Shown here piece by piece: positions 1 through 6,191 of a stretch of DNA of 6,844 bases. This DNA comes from Bdellovibrionales bacterium (GTDB taxonomy: Bacteria; Bdellovibrionota; Bdellovibrionia; Bdellovibrionales; UBA1609). Position 1 is the stretch's first letter, and every line of letters starts with the position of its first letter. A program made the position numbers and the translations under genes. The notes below the pieces were generated by a model. The model was not told where the DNA came from. It saw nothing but the letters and a program-made list of their open reading frames with translations, and did no database searches. The DNA lies in contig JAGRAB010000238.1 of assembly GCA_020435085.1 (NCBI GenBank), positions 1 to 6,844 of the forward strand. The letters run 5' to 3'.

Positions 1-3
1 TCA

Positions 4-984
4 TTAAAAACGACGGCCAACAGTTAAGCGAACGACTTCCTGGCTAGATCCAATTTTTATAGATCCCGTAGAAAAGCTTAATTGGTCAAATGATACCATG
101 AATCCTGTAAAAAAAGTTTCGCCATTATAACCTAAAGCACCTGATAGATTCAATTTTGTGGAGTTATGGACAGAAGACTCTTCGTTGCCGTTAATTGTGT
201 ACTTCCTCTGCTGTATTCCCTTTCCAATCAGAACTGTGGGGTTGAGATAAAAATTATTATATACAAAAGAATATCCATATCCACCAAGAAGACTAAGAGT
301 GTTAAAGTCTCCCCTCGAAATATTTGCATCTGCACCAAAATCTGATTGCACACTTACAGGAACCAGAGCCGATGCGGCTCGAAATGAATTATAATCAAAG
401 TCTAGCCTGAGCAACCAAGAGCCACCGCTTTCTGTTTGTTGATCTGAGAAATTTGTTGTCGCCGCAACTGAAAATTCCTTTGGATGAAAAATATGAAGTA
501 AGGATAACCCTCCGTTTAAAAATTTAAGATCTGATCTTTGAATATAAGGGTCGCTCGGGCCAAGCGTAGAATCTATGTAGTGTGAATTTTCAATATAAAA
601 ACCACTATATCTCGTATAGTACGTCGAAACGCGCCACTGTTTCCGACTACCAAAAAATTTAGAGAGGCGAATATCATCATAAGATGTTTTTCCCTTCTTT
701 GCTTGCTCATCCGCTGTCTGATCTAGTTGAAATAAATAACTGAAAGAGTAGCCAAACGCTGAAACCATAAACCCGAGTGTCGCTAATAAGTTTGGCCGAT
801 AATCAATATGATTTTTGTTACTCTCATCATAAGGTTGAATACTAAACTTAAATCCAGGAGTTTCGGTAACTAAACCAAAAGCAAATTGATCTGAATGATC
901 TTTAATTGAGCCATAACTCAAAGGTGAAATAAGGACTATATAAAGAAATATTAATTTTTTGAGGATCGAAAACCATTTTTTCAT
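4..984 (-). CDS. DUF4421-like outer-membrane beta-barrel protein
   Basis: Predicted exported outer-membrane barrel of 326 residues. Residues 1-25 form a signal peptide: a basic MKKW...KK start, a hydrophobic core and a likely cleavage near SYGS. The mature part alternates polar and aromatic residues in short strands and ends in VGRRF, the terminal-Phe beta-signal typical of barrels inserted by the BAM machinery. The stretch with YRPN (62-65), GKTSYDD (98-104) and YYTRYSGFY (122-130) resembles the DUF4421 family, known mainly from Bacteroidetes; this match is from memory and not searched. There are no cysteines. It is the third gene of a minus-strand run, 46 bases after its upstream neighbour. 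No Shine-Dalgarno sequence lies at normal distance from the ATG, which sits in the loop of a long hairpin; no other plausible start would keep the signal peptide. The cargo or function is unknown. Barrel assignment is firm, the family moderately so. Confidence 0.8.
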   Translation of the reverse strand: MKKWFSILKKLIFLYIVLISPLSYGSIKDHSDQFAFGLVTETPGFKFSIQPYDESNKNHIDYRPNLLATLGFMVSAFGYSFSYLFQLDQTADEQAKKGKTSYDDIRLSKFFGSRKQWRVSTYYTRYSGFYIENSHYIDSTLGPSDPYIQRSDLKFLNGGLSLLHIFHPKEFSVAATTNFSDQQTESGGSWLLRLDFDYNSFRAASALVPVSVQSDFGADANISRGDFNTLSLLGGYGYSFVYNNFYLNPTVLIGKGIQQRKYTINGNEESSVHNSTKLNLSGALGYNGETFFTGFMVSFDQLSFSTGSIKIGSSQEVVRLTVGRRF

Positions 985-1008
985 TTATAAAATGGTACTT
1001 CGATCCTC
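961..1008 (-). promoter_or_regulatory. Long hairpin enclosing the start codon of the barrel gene
   Basis: GAGGATCGAA at 961-970 is perfectly complementary to TTCGATCCTC at 999-1008. Inside it, ACCATTTT at 972-979 is perfectly complementary to AAAATGGT at 989-996. Together they give an 18-bp stem broken by one small internal loop (971 against 997-998), with a 9-base loop at 980-988. Read on the minus strand, the loop is ATAAATGAA and holds the ATG at 984-982. The 3' arm is codons 2-8 of the barrel gene; the 5' arm is untranslated leader and contains the only nearby SD-like GAGG, about 20 bases from the ATG. No U run follows on either strand, so this is not an intrinsic terminator. A translational control element or RNase III site is inferred. 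Confidence 0.6.
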
Positions 1009-1030
1009 AGAGGCAGACAAGAGATGATCT

Positions 1031-2263
1031 TTAATTTTTTGGAATATTCTCAAACATATCAAGAATATACTTAGGTATCCCTTTTGTAAGTCCTGATCGA
1101 CAAGCCGAAAGTAAAACATCTGAATTAAGATCAACAACATTTTCAGTCATTATCATTGGAAATCGACTTTCTGATACAGAAGGATCTTTGCTACTTGAAA
1201 CAGCTGTTTCACCACTCCCAAAAAGAGAGTCCAAAACATTATCCGCCGCTTCAACAACTTTATCTTTTGCTGCAGATGCTTTATTTGAAACTAATTCTCC
1301 CAATACGCTTGGTGTTGGGCCTGTAAGAGCTAAATTAATCGCTGTTTGAAGTTTATTTGTTGTTGCTAAAACTGAGTAGCCAACTAATCGTGTCTGATTT
1401 TCATTAACCTTTTGTACTGCCCAAATATTAATAACATCTTTTACAAAGCGTGATGAAAAAATCATATCTTGATAAAAAACAGCAGTCGGAACAAATCCAA
1501 AAAATTCTGCATATCTTCCTAACTCATCATCTGTCACTTGTCCTATTCGGCTCAAAGAATAAATATTTAAGACCGGTCGTCCATCTAATTCTGAAACAGA
1601 CTCACCGTGAACTTCTGTTGCTAAATCTAAAAGTTGGCTCATAATTTTGCATTGATAATCTTCCATGCGAATAGCAGAAAATATAAGTTTTTCATTGGGT
1701 TTTAAATTATCAATAATTGTATGGCCACTATGCATTGGCTCTAACAACCTGTGGGCAAAATCAGTACCTACTTCTACATGCGTATGGGGTTGATCCATTT
1801 TTTGTAAAAGTCCAACACTATCATTAAATTTAGCAATGATTTCAGCTTCTGATTGCTCAACAATTTCAGAAATTTTAACTTCAAAAATTAATGCACTTTG
1901 TGGTGTAAAATTTTTCGTTTCTTGAAGTAATCGATATTCTTCACCTTTATCGTTATAGTAAATCAAAAACTCTCTTCCCAGTTTTTCTCCAAGAACAGAA
2001 TTAATTTCAATATCAGTAAGAGACGGGTAATCTCTCTCTACCTCTCCTTTTATAAGGGCTGTATACTGAGGATGCTGATCGACTCCTAAAAAATGACTTT
2101 TTCCCTTCTGATTCCATTGAGATAATGTTTCTATTTCTCCCCAGAACAATACATCTGTGGCCTTTGCATCATGATCGATAAATTCTTTTTCCCGTTGAAT
2201 CACATCTGCATTTGCAAGACATGAGGTAAGAACGACGATCATTAAATAAAAATAATATTGCAT
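1031..2263 (-). CDS. Exported protein of unknown function, possible lipoprotein
   Basis: A 410-residue protein that I do not recognise. The N-terminus is a short hydrophobic export signal with two competing readings. LTSC at 12-15 fits a lipobox with Cys15 lipidated, followed by Leu, so outer-membrane sorting would be expected under the Lol +2 rule. ANA at 17-19 instead fits signal peptidase I cleavage. The n-region lacks Lys/Arg, which is atypical. The body looks like a mixed alpha/beta soluble protein; residues 262-302, with IWAVQKV and TRLVGYSVL, faintly recall START/SRPBCC-like strands, but this is weak. A low-complexity Ala/Lys then Ser-rich helical linker spans about 325-366, before a C-terminal helical tail. 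Cys205 and Cys388 could pair by disulfide. The ATG follows AGAGAGGG, and the gene starts 14 bases after the PBP stop, so co-transcription is likely. A PBP accessory or activator role is inferred from position only. Confidence 0.8.
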   Translation of the reverse strand: MQYYFYLMIVVLTSCLANADVIQREKEFIDHDAKATDVLFWGEIETLSQWNQKGKSHFLGVDQHPQYTALIKGEVERDYPSLTDIEINSVLGEKLGREFLIYYNDKGEEYRLLQETKNFTPQSALIFEVKISEIVEQSEAEIIAKFNDSVGLLQKMDQPHTHVEVGTDFAHRLLEPMHSGHTIIDNLKPNEKLIFSAIRMEDYQCKIMSQLLDLATEVHGESVSELDGRPVLNIYSLSRIGQVTDDELGRYAEFFGFVPTAVFYQDMIFSSRFVKDVINIWAVQKVNENQTRLVGYSVLATTNKLQTAINLALTGPTPSVLGELVSNKASAAKDKVVEAADNVLDSLFGSGETAVSSSKDPSVSESRFPMIMTENVVDLNSDVLLSACRSGLTKGIPKYILDMFENIPKN

Positions 2264-2277
2264 TTTTCCCTCTCTTT
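2264..2277 (-). promoter_or_regulatory. Ribosome-binding site between PBP and downstream exported protein
   Basis: The 14-base gap between the PBP stop (2280-2278) and the ATG at 2263 is almost entirely a purine-rich AGAGAGGGAAAA tract. This is a strong Shine-Dalgarno sequence at ordinary spacing. There is no room for a promoter or terminator, which supports one transcript for the two genes. Confidence 0.75.
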
Positions 2278-5200
2278 TTAGAAATAATATCTATTTAAAT
2301 AATAAAATTCAAAAACAGGCGTCAGCTCTTTCATCAATGCATCTCTTTGTAAGCAAGATGACCCTTGGTTTCCACTTTCAAGGCAAAGCGAATCATAGTG
2401 TTGTATTTCAGAAAGCTCTTGCTTATAAAAACCACGATAAGATTCTTTTACTAATTTTAATTTTTCCAATGATAAATACTCAAAAACAACTCTCCAAAAC
2501 TCTTTATTTGAAGGATCATCATCAAAATAAATAGGTGATATTTTAATTTCACCTATTTTTACTGATGGAATAGTCAAGATACTTTGACCTGTTCGAGTAT
2601 AAAATAAATCCATTACATCCTGAGTAAGAATCACGCCTGACATTGGCTCTACTAATGTATTTGGATCTAAGCTAGATACTAATGGTAAATTCTCTTCCTC
2701 ACTCTCCACTATTTCTGGAGAAACATTTTCTTGTACCAGATTTGTTTTATCTCGATCAGCAAAATATCTTTCCATAAAATTTTGAAAAACTGGAAGTGCC
2801 GCTCGACCACCGGTTCCACTACGGCCAAGTAATTTTCCATCTGGATATCCCACCCATACAGCAACTGTAATTTCATTTGTTGATCCAACAAACCATGCAT
2901 CTTTGTTATTGTTTGATGTTCCTGTTTTACCAAAAACTACGTCAGCCCATTTTTTTATGCGAGTTGCTGTTCCATATCGTAAAACATTTTGTAACAATCC
3001 ACGAATCTCATTAAAAGCGTAACCATCAATTTGGACATCGGGCCTTTGAAGAGGCTCATTGTTATATTGTCCTTCATATAAAGTGGGGCGCACAGGAATT
3101 CCGCCATTTGCCAACATTGCATATGCCCCCGCCATTCGAGCTACCGTGGTTTCCTTTGAACCTAAAATAACAGAGTAACAAGGCCCCACCTCTGGCCATC
3201 CTTCGTATATGCCAAAATGTAAATAAAGGCTCCAAAGACGATCTAATTGGTCAGAAAGCGGAGTGTAGTTAGTGTATCGATCAGGGTTCTCAATGTATAA
3301 CCCTCCTGGAGCATAAGTGGATCGATAATCTCCACTGATATAATTAAATAAATGTCCTGCTGCTAGATTTTTTGATGTTGCAAGGGCTTCACCAACTGTG
3401 AGTGTACTTTGCTCTTTCGTTGAATACGCTTGTGGATTCCAACGATTACAGTGTCTCTGACCATCAATAAATCTTTGAGGAAAAACAATTGAAGTATTGG
3501 CAATAGACATGTCTTTTGAAACACCTTCATGTATTGCCTTTAAATAGAGAAATGGTTTTATTGTTGAGCCCGGCTGACGAAAAGCATGAAAGGCACGGTT
3601 ACCTAGTGGTCCCATATATCGATTATTTTTTCCTACAGAGAACCCTCCAGAGGTTGCCAAAACATTTCCTGTCCAATTTTCTATGATAACGATAGCACCT
3701 TGAACTTCTGTAAATGAAACAAGTCGATAATCCCCTTCATGTGGGTCAACTAAGACAACATCCCACTTTTCAAGTGGTTGTTTTTCAAATTTTCCATTAA
3801 TAAGAACCTCTTTAACAAACTGCTTTTTATCTTCTTTATTCACTTTTGCAGTAGAGCCATCTTCTAATCCATAGGTTGAAGAATCTAATATAACAGCCTT
3901 AATAAAGTGCCTGCCGTCTTCATAAGGATGGGGAACTTGAGAAAGAACTGAGGGATAAACACTTGTCGGATCTTCACCTTTTTCTACAGAAGCTTTTTCT
4001 ACAAGATCTTTTATATTCGGCAACTGATCGAAGCGAGGACGAACCGCAAATCTCCCCATAGATTTTTCATAGTCAACCAACCCTTCTTGCAATGCTTTAA
4101 CAGCATATTCTTGAAGAGCTTCATCCATAAAGGCTTTTACTGGCTTATGAGCTTGAGAAGCAAAAGGCGATTGATCTTTACGCTCTTGGAACACTTGGTT
4201 TTGTATTTCACTTAAATAAAAGTGGCTATATCCTTTCACCATTAAGTTTTCTAAGTGAGCTTCCACAACAGAAAGTGGCTTCGCCTTTGCTTGCTCCGCC
4301 TCTTGGGAAGTAATATATCCCTCACTCGCCATCCGTGATAATACATAGTTTCTTCTCTGCAAAAGCTTCTCAGGGTTTTTATCCGGGTTATAATATGAAG
4401 GGCCTTTTGGAAGAGCTGCTAATAAGGTCATCTCATGTAGCTCAAGCTCGCCAACATTTTTATTGAAATAAGCCTTTGCTGCCATTGCCAATCCTTGCGA
4501 CTGCCTGCCAAAATCAATGGTATTTAAATACAATGTAAGAATTTGTCTCTTTGATAAAACTTCCTCTAAATTTCTTGCTAAAATAACTTCTCGAAGTTTT
4601 CGGTACATAGACCTTTTACCAAGGCTGTGCTCTCTGAACACATCATTATACAAAACATAGTTTTTCACGAGCTGCATTGTAATTGTTGATCCACCTTGCA
4701 CATCTCCACCAGATGCCGTTGAGTTTCCAGCTCTCAAGGCTCCTTTAAAGTCAAAACCACGATGCCCTTTATAATCTTCAGAGCCTTCTGGTTCAAAGTT
4801 CCAAAAACGAGAGTCCTCAATAGAAACAAGAGCTTTCATCATAAGCTCAGGTACTTCACCTTCAGAAAGATTAATCCTTCTATTTTTCCTGACCACTTCG
4901 ACTTTTCCATTTTCAGTCAATGTATCTATTTTATAAAGCTCTCCAAGATTCTCACCTTTTTGATTTTGAATTTGAATTAATTCTGGAAGTAAAGGAAGGT
5001 CATCAAGAGACTTCCAATGAGGAAGCTGCTCTGCAAAGTCTTTATATTTTTGAACAGCTCCGCTAAGATCATAGTAAGTAAGAACATCTAAGGGAAATCT
5101 CTCATCTTTATCTTCACAGGCTTTCACAAAATAACGAACAGCGAGTTCCGCATCAAACTCTTCCTCAGGTAAAAGCCGACTTTGAAGTTGCTTGAGACTC

Positions 5201-5523
5201 ACAACATCAACGCCATTCGCAATCATATTTAACACTGTTAACTCAATGAGTTTCCCTTTATTAAAAGACTCCTCCGTTAGGATCGCTTGGTTGCGAATCC
5301 GCGTGCAGGCTGTTCTTAAATAAATTGCTAACTCTTCATTATTTAAAGTTTCAAGCTGCTGCAGAGTGAGGGGTTGAAACTCATAGACGGCACGAGCTTC
5401 CGAAGACAGCTGGGCTTTGCCTACAATTTCATCTACTTTTGAAGAGCTCAATGGCTCTACAAATTGGCTCACAGCCATAATAAGGGCAAAAACAAAAGCA
5501 CCAGTACTCTCTAGAGCAACCAT
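2278..5523 (-). CDS. Class A penicillin-binding protein (glycosyltransferase/transpeptidase)
   Basis: Bifunctional peptidoglycan synthase of 1081 residues: the GT51 domain polymerises lipid II into glycan strands and the transpeptidase domain cross-links peptides in the periplasm. Numbering is from the ATG at 5523. A hydrophobic segment at 7-22 is the likely membrane anchor. A region of unknown fold at about 25-185 follows. GT51 shows catalytic Glu236 in IEDSRF, HRGFD (254-258), GGSTITMQLVKN (277-288), RKLRE with the second Glu312, and YLNTIDFG. The transpeptidase shows STIK with Ser653 and Lys656, SKN (717-719) and KTGT (866-869), so both activities look intact. A further 140 or so residues after about 935 form an unassigned C-terminal region. 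It is longer than common class A PBPs (roughly 700-900). Six cysteines (73, 136, 692, 782, 1047, 1057) fall in pairs by region. The ATG is preferred over an in-frame TTG at 5535 because GGAG lies 6 bases before the ATG and overlaps that TTG. First gene of the minus-strand run. Confidence 0.95.
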   Translation of the reverse strand: MVALESTGAFVFALIMAVSQFVEPLSSSKVDEIVGKAQLSSEARAVYEFQPLTLQQLETLNNEELAIYLRTACTRIRNQAILTEESFNKGKLIELTVLNMIANGVDVVSLKQLQSRLLPEEEFDAELAVRYFVKACEDKDERFPLDVLTYYDLSGAVQKYKDFAEQLPHWKSLDDLPLLPELIQIQNQKGENLGELYKIDTLTENGKVEVVRKNRRINLSEGEVPELMMKALVSIEDSRFWNFEPEGSEDYKGHRGFDFKGALRAGNSTASGGDVQGGSTITMQLVKNYVLYNDVFREHSLGKRSMYRKLREVILARNLEEVLSKRQILTLYLNTIDFGRQSQGLAMAAKAYFNKNVGELELHEMTLLAALPKGPSYYNPDKNPEKLLQRRNYVLSRMASEGYITSQEAEQAKAKPLSVVEAHLENLMVKGYSHFYLSEIQNQVFQERKDQSPFASQAHKPVKAFMDEALQEYAVKALQEGLVDYEKSMGRFAVRPRFDQLPNIKDLVEKASVEKGEDPTSVYPSVLSQVPHPYEDGRHFIKAVILDSSTYGLEDGSTAKVNKEDKKQFVKEVLINGKFEKQPLEKWDVVLVDPHEGDYRLVSFTEVQGAIVIIENWTGNVLATSGGFSVGKNNRYMGPLGNRAFHAFRQPGSTIKPFLYLKAIHEGVSKDMSIANTSIVFPQRFIDGQRHCNRWNPQAYSTKEQSTLTVGEALATSKNLAAGHLFNYISGDYRSTYAPGGLYIENPDRYTNYTPLSDQLDRLWSLYLHFGIYEGWPEVGPCYSVILGSKETTVARMAGAYAMLANGGIPVRPTLYEGQYNNEPLQRPDVQIDGYAFNEIRGLLQNVLRYGTATRIKKWADVVFGKTGTSNNNKDAWFVGSTNEITVAVWVGYPDGKLLGRSGTGGRAALPVFQNFMERYFADRDKTNLVQENVSPEIVESEEENLPLVSSLDPNTLVEPMSGVILTQDVMDLFYTRTGQSILTIPSVKIGEIKISPIYFDDDPSNKEFWRVVFEYLSLEKLKLVKESYRGFYKQELSEIQHYDSLCLESGNQGSSCLQRDALMKELTPVFEFYYLNRYYF

Positions 5524-5535
5524 CTCTAACTCCAA
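5524..5535 (-). promoter_or_regulatory. Ribosome-binding site that decides the PBP start
   Basis: On the minus strand TTGGAGTTAGAG immediately precedes the ATG at 5523. GGAG (5533-5530) is 6 bases from that ATG. The in-frame TTG at 5535 is itself part of this Shine-Dalgarno tract and has only a T run upstream, so it is unlikely to be the start. Confidence 0.75.
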
Positions 5536-5571
5536 AAAAACACATCAATCAAATAGACTTGACTTAAAGGT

Positions 5572-5593
5572 TTGTATAAAAACTTTTATACAA
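5572..5593. promoter_or_regulatory. Perfect 10+2+10 palindrome, candidate operator
   Basis: TTGTATAAAA (5572-5581) and TTTTATACAA (5584-5593) are exact reverse complements around a central AC. The flanking bases (T and T) do not extend it. It overlaps the candidate proximal PBP promoter and resembles a binding site for a dimeric regulator. In RNA transcribed from further upstream it would also form a weak AT-rich hairpin. No regulator is identified. Confidence 0.55.
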
Positions 5594-5601
5594 TGCGGCA
5601 A
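5573..5601 (-). promoter_or_regulatory. Candidate proximal promoter of the PBP operon
   Basis: On the minus strand TTGCCG (5601-5596) and TATACA (5578-5573) are separated by 17 bp. Each matches the sigma-70 consensus at 4 of 6 positions. Initiation would fall near 5565, giving a leader of about 42 bases. The -10 element and most of the spacer lie inside the 22-bp palindrome at 5572-5593. Inferred by eye. Confidence 0.4.
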
Positions 5602-5625
5602 TTGCTTGCTGTGACTCTTATAAAA

Positions 5626-5655
5626 ATGACCAGGATGTTTTGTAAAACATATGCT
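5626..5655 (+). promoter_or_regulatory. Candidate promoter of the PPC-domain gene
   Basis: ATGACC (5626-5631) and TATGCT (5650-5655) are separated by 18 bp; each matches the sigma-70 consensus at 4 of 6 positions. Initiation near 5662 would leave a leader of about 80 bases. The spacer is almost filled by the palindrome at 5635-5650. Weak by-eye prediction. Confidence 0.3.
5635..5650. promoter_or_regulatory. Perfect 7+2+7 palindrome, candidate operator
   Basis: ATGTTTT (5635-5641) and AAAACAT (5644-5650) are exact reverse complements around a central GT. Like the palindrome at 5572-5593 it has a two-base centre and A/T tracts, and the two centres are 60 bp apart. It occupies the spacer of the candidate plus-strand promoter. 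It is shorter than the first, so chance in AT-rich DNA is harder to exclude. Confidence 0.4.
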
Positions 5656-5657
5656 AT

Positions 5658-5687
5658 TTTAGATATTTACAGCATTTTAAGTGTCAA
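5658..5687 (-). promoter_or_regulatory. Candidate distal promoter of the PBP operon
   Basis: A perfect TTGACA lies on the minus strand at 5687-5682. It is followed, after 18 bp, by TCTAAA (5663-5658), a 4 of 6 match to the -10 consensus. Initiation near 5651 would give a leader of about 128 bases containing both AT-rich palindromes. The -35 hexamer sits within the inverted repeat at 5679-5701. Inferred by eye; the -10 is only moderate. Confidence 0.35.
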
Positions 5688-5705
5688 TAAGTTCGACACT
5701 TTTTT
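5679..5705 (+). promoter_or_regulatory. Inverted repeat followed by a T run in the PPC-gene leader
   Basis: AAGTGTC (5679-5685) pairs with GACACTT (5695-5701) across a 9-base loop, and the right arm runs into T residues to 5705. On the plus strand this has the shape of a short, weak intrinsic terminator lying between the candidate promoter and the start of the PPC gene, as an attenuator would. It may instead be an operator, since it overlaps the TTGACA of the distal PBP promoter on the other strand. Confidence 0.35.
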
Positions 5706-5742
5706 ATGGATACAACCCCGGATATCAGCTATGTTCTGATGG

Positions 5743-6189
5743 ATGCAATATCAAAAAGCCGAAAACACTTATTTTATTCGTATTGATAAAGATGAGGATC
5801 TTTTTCACTCACTCGAAGAGTTTGCTCAACAAGAAGGACTGCGCTCGGGTCATTTAAGTGGAATCGGAGCTTTAAAAAATTGTGAGCTTGGCTTTTATCA
5901 CCTACATACAAAAACATATGACAAAAAAGTCTTTCCTCACGAGGCTGAGCTACTCAGTCTCGATGGCAACCTTTCCTTTTTAAACGGCAAACCCTATTTT
6001 CATATTCATACCGTACTTGGTGGCCCTGATTTTCAATGCTATGGGGGACATTTATTTTCAGCTCAAGTGGCTGTTACCTGCGAAATTAATTTTCGCTCTT
6101 TTAATAGCGAGGTGATTCGCATTCCCAATGAAAAAATTGGGCTCAATCACCTCAACTTTTGTGGTTTGTCCCCCTCATCATCTTATTAA
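5743..6189 (+). CDS. Stand-alone PPC/DUF296 domain protein
   Basis: A 148-residue protein that is essentially one PPC (DUF296, PF03479) domain, the fold found in plant AT-hook nuclear-localised proteins and in many small bacterial and archaeal proteins that form trimers. Diagnostic pieces are SGHLSGIGAL (35-44), LGFYHLHTKTYD (49-60), LLSLDGNLSF (70-79), HIH (87-89) and GGHLF (101-105). His87, His89 and His103 are the conserved cluster linked to metal binding in this family. No AT-hook or other extra domain is visible, so the usual label 'DNA-binding protein' is unproven here. Both arms flanking the domain are short, about normal for the bacterial type. The ATG at 5743 is chosen because an in-frame TGA lies 6 bases upstream; its Shine-Dalgarno sequence is poor. 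It is divergent from the PBP operon and converges on the DUF3332 gene with a 2-bp gap. Confidence 0.85.
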   Translation: MQYQKAENTYFIRIDKDEDLFHSLEEFAQQEGLRSGHLSGIGALKNCELGFYHLHTKTYDKKVFPHEAELLSLDGNLSFLNGKPYFHIHTVLGGPDFQCYGGHLFSAQVAVTCEINFRSFNSEVIRIPNEKIGLNHLNFCGLSPSSSY

Positions 6190-6191
6190 AG

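Noticed and set aside
1..4. Possible next minus-strand gene starting at the overlapping TAATG
   Set aside because: TAATGA at the window edge would allow a coupled start at 4, but only one codon is visible and there is no clear RBS, so no gene can be supported.
1450..1644. Short plus-strand open frame of 64 codons
   Set aside because: It lies wholly inside the 410-residue minus-strand gene, has Lys/His/Leu-rich composition typical of an antisense shadow, and no ribosome-binding site.
2709..2933. Minus-strand open frame of 74 codons within the PBP gene
   Set aside because: It is an alternative frame of the transpeptidase region around KTGT; the PBP frame carries the conserved motifs.
5524..5535. 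TTG start for the PBP at 5535
   Set aside because: The TTG is part of the Shine-Dalgarno tract of the ATG at 5523 and has no RBS of its own; an in-frame TGA lies just upstream at 5547-5545.
6124..6141. Inverted repeat CCCAAT-N6-ATTGGG near the end of the PPC gene, considered as a terminator
   Set aside because: It lies inside coding sequence, is only 6 bp, and no T run follows it on either strand.
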